Source of the DNA: Ruminococcaceae bacterium UBA3451
GTDB lineage: Bacteria > Bacillota > Clostridia > Oscillospirales > Acutalibacteraceae
Direction: 5' to 3'
Assembly (NCBI GenBank): GCA_002378845.1
Contig: DFRY01000028.1
Location: 21,534 to 27,318, forward strand
Length of the DNA stretch: 5,785 nt
Part shown: in pieces, positions 1 through 4,245 of the stretch
How the letters are laid out: each line of letters begins with the position of its first letter
Numbering within the stretch: position 1 is the first letter of the stretch
Notes under the pieces: generated by a model
The model's database searches: none
What the model was told of the DNA's origin: nothing
The model's input: the letters and a program-made list of their open reading frames with translations, nothing else
Made by a program: the position numbers and the translations under genes

Positions 1-229
1 TATTCGTTCGTCCAAGCGGTCCGCCAACATTTCAAGCGCGCGTCAGGTCGCAATTTATGTCGTACGGGAAATTACCCAAATGCCAATGACCGCAATCGGC
101 GAAGAATTTGGCGGGCGCGACCACTCCACTGTGGTTTATGCCATTCAGCAGGTCGAAAAGGGCATTGTGCGCGACCCGAAGACCAAAGCGACCGTAGAAG
201 ATATCATTAAGAACATTCGTGACCGTTAA
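1..229 (+). CDS. dnaA: Chromosomal replication initiator DnaA, C-terminal end (partial)
   Basis: The reading frame enters from the left edge (first whole codon at 2) and stops at TAA 227-229, giving the last 75 residues of DnaA. DnaA binds 9-base DnaA boxes at the origin and, as an ATP-bound filament, opens the duplex. The visible part is domain IV, the helix-turn-helix box-binding domain: it contains SARQVAIYVVREIT, then IGEEFGGRDHSTVVYAI. The GGRDHST block (visible residues 37-43) is the DnaA signature that contacts the box. Ending with a short helix and DIIKNIRDR is normal for the family. The ATPase domain III and the start lie outside the window. It is followed by the presumed origin and then dnaN, the usual context. 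The identification is secure from the motif and the neighbours. Confidence 0.97.
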   Translation, partial: IRSSKRSANISSARQVAIYVVREITQMPMTAIGEEFGGRDHSTVVYAIQQVEKGIVRDPKTKATVEDIIKNIRDR

Positions 230-267
230 ATTCGTTTGTATCATTATAATGGCCTTAAAACAGAAAA

Positions 268-286
268 TGTGGAAAAACTTTTCACA
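268..286. promoter_or_regulatory. Inverted pair of DnaA-box-like sites
   Basis: TGTGGAAAA at 268-276 is the reverse complement of TTTTCCACA, one mismatch from the consensus box TTATCCACA. Two bases later TTTTCACA (279-286) reads in the opposite direction and looks like a box lacking one C. Together they form an imperfect palindrome (TGTG, bulged G, AAAA / TTTT, CACA). It lies 39 bases after the dnaA stop. The first site is the best single match to the consensus in the window; the second is weak. There is no T-run behind the palindrome, so a terminator is unlikely. Confidence 0.5.
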
Positions 287-351
287 TTTAAACAAAAACG
301 GTTAGTTTACGATTTTTCGCAATTTTGTTTTTCCCCGAAATATTTAACTTG

Positions 352-381
352 TTTTCAACATTCCCCACAGAGTTTTCAACA
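352..381 (+). promoter_or_regulatory. Cluster of three DnaA-box-like sites
   Basis: TTTTCAACA (352-360), TTCCCCACA (361-369) and a second TTTTCAACA (373-381) all read in the same direction. Each differs from TTATCCACA at two positions. The first two abut directly, and the two identical copies start 21 bases apart, about two helical turns, so they would face the same side of the DNA. Tandem, same-direction boxes of this kind are typical of a DnaA filament-loading site. The repeat is directly visible; DnaA binding is inferred. Confidence 0.6.
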
Positions 382-486
382 GCATGTTAAATTCTAAAAT
401 TTTAATACAAACTGTTAACAAAAGTTTAACAGGGAAATTTCAGAAAAAAATCCGAAATATCCCGATGAATCATACAAAAACAGAAA

Positions 487-495
487 GTTTCAACA
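487..495 (+). promoter_or_regulatory. DnaA-box-like site next to the unwinding element
   Basis: GTTTCAACA shares its last eight bases with the TTTTCAACA sites upstream. It is followed by TTTTCACG and the C-rich block at 502-508, and then by the trio repeat. This is the position where B. subtilis has the DnaA boxes that anchor the filament used for strand opening. The match to the strict consensus is weak (6 of 9), so its role rests mostly on location. Confidence 0.45.
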
Positions 496-507
496 TTTTC
501 ACGCCCC

Positions 508-522
508 CTACTACTCTTACTA
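508..522 (+). promoter_or_regulatory. DnaA-trio unwinding element
   Basis: The top strand reads CTA-CTA-CTC-TTA-CTA, so the complementary strand reads 3'-GAT-GAT-GAG-AAT-GAT-5'. This fits the described trio pattern (3'-[G/A]A[T/A]-5') in four of five triplets. DnaA assembles on this single strand to stretch and open the duplex. The element is preceded by a C-rich block (502-508) and a box-like site (487-495), and followed by an AT-only decamer (521-530). Spacing and order resemble the B. subtilis basal unwinding system. Function is inferred from this architecture. Confidence 0.68.
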
Positions 523-557
523 AATTAAATCTTTACTATCTATTATAAAAGGAAGCG

Positions 558-564
558 AAAGGTG
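558..564 (+). promoter_or_regulatory. Ribosome binding site of dnaN
   Basis: AAAGGTG lies five bases before the ATG at 570 and supports that start. A second purine-rich AAAAGGAAG (547-555) lies just upstream and is too distant to be the main site. Confidence 0.65.
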
Positions 565-569
565 AGTTT

Positions 570-1676
570 ATGAAAATCACATGCAGCAGGCAGCAATTGA
601 ACGACGCAGTGTTGAATGTTCAGCGCGCTGTCTCCTCAAAGTCTTCTGTACCCGCTTTGGAAGGAATTCTGATTAAAACGCAGGAAAACGAAATCACACT
701 CTGCGGTTACGACCTTGAGCTTGGAATGACCACAAAGATAGAAGCCTCCGTTGAAGAAAAGGGAAGCGTCATCTTAAGCGCACGCCTGTTCGGCGACATT
801 GTTCGCCGTTTGCCGGCAGACATGGTTTCCGTTTCCGTCGACCCAAAAAACATTACAACCATAAAAAGCGGCCCGGCCGAATTTTCCATTGTCGGCATTC
901 CGGCGGAGGAATACCCCGAGCTGCCGACCATTACCGGCGAAACTTCCATTAAAATTGCTCATAATGTGTTAAAAAGCATGATCCGCCAAACGATTTTCGC
1001 CGTAGCGGAAAGCGATGCCAAACCGGTACATACCGGAACCTTGTTTGAACTGGGCAAAAATAAAATCCGACTGATTTCCGTAGACGGCTACCGTCTTGCT
1101 TTACGGGAGGAAACCGCCAAGTGCGAAGAGGAGATTACTTTTGTTGTTCCGGGAAAAACACTGAGCGAAGTACTTAAATTGCTGGAGGATGACGACACCG
1201 AACTGGAAATTCTGATTGGCAGACGCCATATTTTATTCCAGATTGGAAGTTACTGTGTAATTTCCCGCCTTTTGGAAGGCGAATTTCTTGATTATAAAGC
1301 AGCAATCCCCGCATCCAGTACATCGGAAGTCATTGTTTCCACCCGTTCGTTCATCAACAGTGTGGAACGTGTATCCCTTCTGATCACCGACCGCCTGAAA
1401 AGCCCGGTTCGCTGTCAGTTTGAAGACAATGAAATTCGTGTTTCGTGCTCAACGGCAATCGGCCGAGCCAACGATCAGCTGGACGCAAACATTACAGGAA
1501 GTAATGTTGAAATGGGATTCAACAATCGGTATTTACTTGACGCGCTCCGCAATACGGAGGGCGACGAGGTAAAAATACAGCTGAATGGCGCGTTAAGCCC
1601 AATGAAGGTGCTTCCGCGTGAGGGCGATGCCTTTTTGTTCCTTGTTTTGCCGGTTCGTCTGAAAAACGAGAACTGA
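570..1676 (+). CDS. dnaN: DNA polymerase III subunit beta (sliding clamp)
   Basis: The 368-residue product is the ring-shaped clamp that tethers the replicative polymerase to DNA and serves as the docking platform for ligase, MutS/MutL and translesion polymerases. Its length is normal (E. coli 366). Three clamp folds follow one another, roughly residues 1-120, 125-245 and 246-368. Visible landmarks are the N-terminal MKITCSRQQL...AVSSKSSVPALEGIL, the GTLFEL...LISVDGYRLALRE segment (VDGYRL at 171-176 corresponds to the E. coli protein-binding cleft around Thr172-Leu177), and the C-terminal SPMKVLPREGDAFLFLVLPVRL (VLPVRL 359-364), the other half of that cleft. A short KNEN tail extends past the usual end. 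The ATG start is supported by AAAGGTG five bases upstream. It lies directly downstream of the origin. Secure. Confidence 0.98.
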   Translation: MKITCSRQQLNDAVLNVQRAVSSKSSVPALEGILIKTQENEITLCGYDLELGMTTKIEASVEEKGSVILSARLFGDIVRRLPADMVSVSVDPKNITTIKSGPAEFSIVGIPAEEYPELPTITGETSIKIAHNVLKSMIRQTIFAVAESDAKPVHTGTLFELGKNKIRLISVDGYRLALREETAKCEEEITFVVPGKTLSEVLKLLEDDDTELEILIGRRHILFQIGSYCVISRLLEGEFLDYKAAIPASSTSEVIVSTRSFINSVERVSLLITDRLKSPVRCQFEDNEIRVSCSTAIGRANDQLDANITGSNVEMGFNNRYLLDALRNTEGDEVKIQLNGALSPMKVLPREGDAFLFLVLPVRLKNEN

Positions 1677-1719
1677 TGAAGGCAAAAACGCAGAGAAATC
1701 GGATATTTTCTTTTATTTG

Positions 1720-1738
1720 TTTTGCCGGATCAGGCAAA
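1720..1738 (+). other. Small inverted repeat in the dnaN-yaaA gap
   Basis: TTTGCC (1721-1726) and GGCAAA (1733-1738) form a perfect 6-bp stem with loop GGATCA. A second GGCAAAA lies at 1681-1687 and could pair with TTTTGCC (1720-1726) instead, giving two exclusive hairpins in the 104-base gap. Neither has a T-run directly after it, so a simple terminator is unlikely. It may affect mRNA processing or stability between dnaN and yaaA, or be chance. Confidence 0.3.
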
Positions 1739-1767
1739 TAACACCCGAAAAAAGCCTATGTTACAGA

Positions 1768-1773
1768 AAAGGA
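1768..1773 (+). promoter_or_regulatory. Ribosome binding site of yaaA
   Basis: AAAGGA lies seven bases before the ATG at 1781, at good spacing, and fixes that start in preference to the in-frame ATG at 1832. Confidence 0.6.
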
Positions 1774-1780
1774 TAAAAAA

Positions 1781-1999
1781 ATGACAACGGAAAAGATTAT
1801 AATTGACACGGAGTTTATCCGGTTGGATGCCATGCTGAAGCTGGCAGGTGCGTTTGACACCGGCGGTCAGGCGAAATTTGCGGTGCAGAACGGTCAGGTT
1901 AAGGTCAATGGGGAAACCTGTACCATGCGCGGCAAAAAAATGAGGCCCGGCGACCGCGCCGAATGGAACGATGTGACGTATGAGGTGTGTAACGGGTGA
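1781..1999 (+). CDS. yaaA: S4 domain-containing protein YaaA
   Basis: This 72-residue protein is almost entirely one S4 RNA-binding fold. Visible are FIRLDAMLKLAGAFDTGGQAK (residues about 11-31), QNGQVKVNGE (about 36-45) and KKMRPGDRAEW (about 52-62), the standard helix-turn-strand pattern of S4 domains in ribosomal protein S4, tyrosyl-tRNA synthetase and RNA pseudouridine synthases. Small S4 proteins next to recF are a known family in Bacillota (YaaA in B. subtilis, linked to large ribosomal subunit maturation there). RNA binding is therefore the likely role, but the target cannot be read from the sequence. It overlaps recF by four bases (GTGA, 1996-1999), so the two are probably translationally coupled. 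The family assignment is strong; the exact function is less certain. Confidence 0.92.
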   Translation: MTTEKIIIDTEFIRLDAMLKLAGAFDTGGQAKFAVQNGQVKVNGETCTMRGKKMRPGDRAEWNDVTYEVCNG

Positions 2000-3063
2000 A
2001 TATCCTGCGCCTGAATTACTCAAATTACCGCAATCTGCAGCCCGGCGAAATTGTGCCGGAAAGCGGAATCAACGTAATATACGGGAAAAACGCGCAGGGC
2101 AAAACCAATTTGCTGGAAGCCATGTGGCTGTTTACCGGCGGCCGTTCCTTTCGCGGTTCAAAAGATGCGGATTTGGTTGCGTACGAAGCGCCGAAAGCCG
2201 AACTGAATTTACAGTTTTTCAGCGAAGAGCGCGAGCAGACCGCACAAATCCGAATTGAAAACGGGCGCAGAAGCGCTGCTTTGAATGAAGTGCCGAAAAA
2301 ATCCGTTTCGGAACTCATTGGAAAGTTCTGTGCGGTTATGTTTTCTCCGGAGCATCTTTCCCTTGTACGGGAAGGGCCTGTTTTCCGGCGGAATTTTATC
2401 GATTCCGCACTTTGTCAAATCCGGCCCAGCTACGCCGTACTGCTGTCGCGTTATAATCATACGCTGACCCAGCGAAACGCGCTGCTGAAAGATATTCCGC
2501 GCCACTCCGAATTGGCCGACACCCTGGAAATATGGGATGAAAAGTTGATTAAATACGGCGGGGAAATTATGCGCGGCCGAACGGACTATATTGATCAAAT
2601 CAGGGAACCGGTACAAAAAATTTATGCCGGAATCTGTGAAAATAAAGAGGCAATCGGCCTCAGTTACCAAAAAAGCGCCGAAGATTTGGCACAGGCGCTG
2701 AAAAATTCGCGGCGCGACGATATTTACTCCGGCCATACCGGCGCCGGCCCCCACCGCGACGATCTGGAAATTACTATCGACGGGCAATCCGCACGGGCGT
2801 TTGGTTCCCAGGGGCAGAAACGTTCTGTGGTACTGGCGCTGAAATTGGCGGAAGCCGAGGTGCTGTCCCGCCGAACCGGCGAAAAACCGGTGATTTTTCT
2901 GGATGATGTAATGAGCGAGCTGGATTCCGGCAGGCAGGACTACCTGCTGAATCACTTGGATCTTTGTCAGGTTTTCATCACCTGCTGTGAACCGGACACG
3001 GTAAAGCGGCTGCGCGCAGGCGCGCTGTTTGAAATGACTGCCGGCACACTGGTGCGAAAATAA
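1996..3063 (+). CDS. recF: DNA replication and repair protein RecF
   Basis: The 355-residue SMC-like ATPase acts with RecO and RecR to load RecA at single-stranded gaps and stalled forks. Motifs in order: an N-terminal LRLNYSNYRNL strand, Walker A GKNAQGKT (residues 30-37), the conserved RRNFIDSALCQ region (about 132), SGHTGAGPHRDDLE (about 247-260), the ABC signature GSQGQKR (270-276), and Walker B VIFLDDVMSELD (299-310) with D303-D304. The length matches the family (about 360-370). The start is GTG at 1996, overlapping the yaaA stop. GAGGTG at 1982-1987, inside yaaA, gives an eight-base spacing and supports this start. Everything needed for ATP binding and hydrolysis is present. Secure. Confidence 0.98.
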   Translation: MNILRLNYSNYRNLQPGEIVPESGINVIYGKNAQGKTNLLEAMWLFTGGRSFRGSKDADLVAYEAPKAELNLQFFSEEREQTAQIRIENGRRSAALNEVPKKSVSELIGKFCAVMFSPEHLSLVREGPVFRRNFIDSALCQIRPSYAVLLSRYNHTLTQRNALLKDIPRHSELADTLEIWDEKLIKYGGEIMRGRTDYIDQIREPVQKIYAGICENKEAIGLSYQKSAEDLAQALKNSRRDDIYSGHTGAGPHRDDLEITIDGQSARAFGSQGQKRSVVLALKLAEAEVLSRRTGEKPVIFLDDVMSELDSGRQDYLLNHLDLCQVFITCCEPDTVKRLRAGALFEMTAGTLVRK

Positions 3064-3082
3064 ATTTCCATAAATTTTCCGT

Positions 3083-3106
3083 CGCCGCTTTCCACGCGAA
3101 ACGGCG
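3083..3106 (+). terminator. Possible imperfect terminator after recF
   Basis: CGCCG (3083-3087), a bulged C, TTTC (3089-3092), loop CACGC, GAAA (3098-3101) and CGGCG (3102-3106) form a 9-bp GC-rich stem with one bulge, starting 20 bases after the recF stop. A T-run follows (3111-3114), but only after GGCA and it is just four bases long. It could be a weak Rho-independent terminator or a partial read-through point between recF and remB. It could also be an mRNA stability element. Confidence 0.42.
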
Positions 3107-3130
3107 GGCATTTTCCTAGAGGGTTGCGTG

Positions 3131-3138
3131 GAGAAAGG
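3131..3138 (+). promoter_or_regulatory. Ribosome binding site of remB
   Basis: GAGAAAGG is ten bases before the ATG at 3149. It decides between that ATG and the in-frame GTG at 3128. The GTG would lie upstream of this site and add seven residues (MEKGFSF) not expected in the family, which starts MYLHLG. Confidence 0.6.
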
Positions 3139-3148
3139 TTTTTCTTTT

Positions 3149-3421
3149 ATGTATCTTCATTTAGGACAGGACACAGTGATAAAAGTTGATGAAATTGTCG
3201 GAATTTTCGACATGGAAACATCGACCATATCAAAATACACACGCTCGTATCTGGCCGACGCACAGAAAGCCGGAAAAGTAGTGAATGTGTCCCTGGAAAT
3301 GCCGAAATCGTTCGTGCTTTGCTGCAATAAGGAAAGTAATGTGACCGTGTATATTACGCAGATTTCTTCCGCCACCCTATTGAAACGCACAGGGTATATT
3401 GACGAAATTGCAAATGTGTAG
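3149..3421 (+). CDS. remB: RemB/DUF370 family protein (extracellular matrix regulator-like)
   Basis: The 90-residue product starts MYLHLGQDTVIKVDEIVGIFDMET, the typical opening of DUF370 proteins of the RemB branch, found between recF and gyrB in B. subtilis (there called YaaB/RemB). The related RemA is a ring-forming DNA-binding activator of biofilm matrix genes; RemB is its less studied sister. The middle (SKYTRSYLADAQKAGKVVNVS) and the SFVLC...VYITQISSATLLKR block fit the family. I chose ATG 3149 over GTG 3128 because of the family N-terminus and the GAGAAAGG site. It is 12 bases from the next gene and probably co-transcribed with it. The family call is strong because of sequence and position. 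Control of matrix genes in this organism is only an inference. Confidence 0.9.
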   Translation: MYLHLGQDTVIKVDEIVGIFDMETSTISKYTRSYLADAQKAGKVVNVSLEMPKSFVLCCNKESNVTVYITQISSATLLKRTGYIDEIANV

Positions 3422-3433
3422 GATGGTGAAACA

Positions 3434-3868
3434 ATGAAAAAGTTTCGAAAAGCCCAGTGCCCGCATTGCGGGAACAAAGTGGGTATTTTCAATACATGGG
3501 TTTTAAAAACACAGGGCGAATACAAATGCCCCAAGTGCGGTGGTTATGCCGACATTGAACTGGACAGCGCGGTTTATTTGCTTGCCGTTTTTGCGGCGGT
3601 GCTGAGCGCCCTGTTTTTTGTGGGGCAAATGCTGCTGGTCAGAGTTTTTAATATTTTCAGCCTGATTTTGGTACTTCTTCCCTTTGTTCTGTTTTTTGTA
3701 CTTTCCGCCTTTCTGGTTCGGCTGCGAAAACCGGTCGTACGAAGGCGCCCGCCTTCCGGCCCGCCAAAGCCGAGGCCGCAAACCCCCGACGGCAGCGGAG
3801 AGGAAAACGGAAAAGAAAAGGAAAATTTGGAACACACAATTGTCATGGACAATTTCAGAAAGCTGTAG
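3434..3868 (+). CDS. Zinc-ribbon, two-helix membrane protein (first of a pair)
   Basis: I do not recognise a named family for this 144-residue protein. Residues 9-12 and 32-35 are CPHC and CPKC, each followed by G, with 19 residues between the pairs, so an N-terminal zinc ribbon is very likely. Two hydrophobic segments follow (about 47-69 and 71-95), linked by a very short turn. After them comes a strongly basic stretch (RLRKPVVRRR), a proline-rich part (about 106-118) and a charged tail (EENGKEKENLEHTIVMDNFRKL). The positive charge after the second helix places both the ribbon and the tail in the cytoplasm. AGGATGG (3420-3426) precedes the ATG. The gene is packed between remB and a related gene. 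The general architecture (CxxC, about 20 residues, CxxC, then helices) recalls small cysteine-rich membrane proteins of Bacillota. Function unknown; a regulatory or DNA/RNA/protein-docking role is only a guess. Confidence 0.85.
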   Translation: MKKFRKAQCPHCGNKVGIFNTWVLKTQGEYKCPKCGGYADIELDSAVYLLAVFAAVLSALFFVGQMLLVRVFNIFSLILVLLPFVLFFVLSAFLVRLRKPVVRRRPPSGPPKPRPQTPDGSGEENGKEKENLEHTIVMDNFRKL

Positions 3869-3877
3869 GATGACGCA

Positions 3878-4171
3878 ATGCTGAAACTTCCCCTTTGCCC
3901 GTACTGCGGGGCGCGGTTCCTTTTCCCCACGGTGAAGCAAAGCCAAACAAAGAAAACCGGAATTTGTCCGCACTGCGGAAAAGAGTTTCGGGTAAGCCGG
4001 TCATGGCGCTGGGTTTTATATTTGGCAGCACTGGCTGTATTTGTCGGATTAGACTGTGCTCTTCTGACGATTCCGTCTATGAACGTTCCGTTTCTTATGG
4101 TAATTACGGCGATTGGAGTTATCATCATCTATTTTTTAATTCCTTACACCGTTCGATATAAAAAACTTTAG
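3878..4171 (+). CDS. Zinc-ribbon, two-helix membrane protein (second of a pair)
   Basis: This 97-residue protein has the same plan as its upstream neighbour: CPYCG (C7, C10) and CPHCG (C30, C33) with exactly the same 19-residue separation, then a basic/aromatic stretch (RVSRSWRW) and two membrane segments (about 45-65 and 70-91). It ends shortly after with VRYKKL and lacks the long proline-rich tail. The basic residues at both ends of the membrane part suggest that ribbon and C-terminus are cytoplasmic. AGGATGA (3867-3873) sits before the ATG, overlapping the stop of the preceding gene, and the gap is nine bases, so the two are surely co-transcribed and probably coupled. It is most simply explained as a diverged duplicate of the first gene. 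Function is not known. Confidence 0.85.
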   Translation: MLKLPLCPYCGARFLFPTVKQSQTKKTGICPHCGKEFRVSRSWRWVLYLAALAVFVGLDCALLTIPSMNVPFLMVITAIGVIIIYFLIPYTVRYKKL

Positions 4172-4212
4172 ACGTTACCCTGCAAAAGAAACGCGTAAAA
4201 AAGAGAATAAAA

Positions 4213-4229
4213 TATACTTAGTGTATAAT
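4213..4229 (+). promoter_or_regulatory. Possible promoter element before gyrB
   Basis: TATAAT at 4224-4229 is a perfect -10 hexamer, but no good -35 lies 16-18 bases upstream (positions around 4201 read AAGAGA). A start about seven bases downstream would fall inside the Shine-Dalgarno GGAGGG (4234-4239), giving almost no leader. TATAC (4213-4217) and GTATA (4223-4227) form a short inverted repeat that overlaps the hexamer. It may be a weak or regulated promoter, or a chance feature of an AT-rich gap. gyrB could also be read from the upstream genes. Confidence 0.28.
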
Positions 4230-4233
4230 AACT

Positions 4234-4239
4234 GGAGGG
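4234..4239 (+). promoter_or_regulatory. Ribosome binding site of gyrB
   Basis: GGAGGG lies six bases before TTG 4246. It is the strongest Shine-Dalgarno sequence in the window and decides the TTG start, since no ATG or GTG occurs in frame at a suitable place. Confidence 0.8.
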
Positions 4240-4245
4240 TTAAAC

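Larger units (their letters stand above)
230..569. other. oriC: Probable replication origin (oriC), dnaA-dnaN intergenic region
   Basis: This 340-base stretch has no credible gene. By my count about 29% of the bases from 241 to 540 are G or C, clearly lower than the flanking genes. It holds a cluster of DnaA-box-like 9-mers (268-276 on the minus strand; 352-360, 361-369, 373-381 and 487-495 on the plus strand). These are followed by a C-rich block (502-508), a DnaA-trio-like repeat (508-522) and an AT-only run (521-530) leading into the dnaN ribosome binding site. In B. subtilis the unwinding site sits in exactly this gap, in the same order of elements. No perfect TTATCCACA was seen, so the boxes are all variants. 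A second box cluster upstream of dnaA may exist but is outside the window. Origin function is inferred from position and motif architecture. Confidence 0.82.

Noticed and set aside
245..250. TATAAT just after the dnaA stop
   Set aside because: There is no recognisable -35 at 16-18 bases and no extended -10 TG, so it is treated as AT-rich background.
373..400. Promoter for dnaN from TTTTCA (373-378) and TAAAAT (395-400), spacer 16
   Set aside because: The -35 matches at only four of six positions and coincides with a DnaA-like box; in 29% GC DNA such pairs are expected by chance. An autoregulated promoter here is possible but not supported enough to annotate.
2209..3111. 300-codon open frame on the minus strand across recF
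   Set aside because: It lies antisense to a complete RecF with intact Walker motifs. The translation is rich in unusual residue mixes with no recognisable domain, so it is a shadow of the recF codon pattern.
3128..3148. GTG at 3128 as the remB start
   Set aside because: It would place the GAGAAAGG ribosome site inside the gene and add seven residues before the family-typical MYLHLG opening.
3574..4128. 184-codon minus-strand frame over the zinc-ribbon pair
   Set aside because: The plus-strand genes have clear CxxC pairs, membrane helices and ribosome sites, whereas this frame spans both genes and shows no domain or good start context.
4167..4199. Possible stem between TTTAGACGT and ACGCGTAAA after the second zinc-ribbon gene
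   Set aside because: Only seven of nine pairs match, with a 15-base loop, and no T-run follows; too weak to call a terminator.
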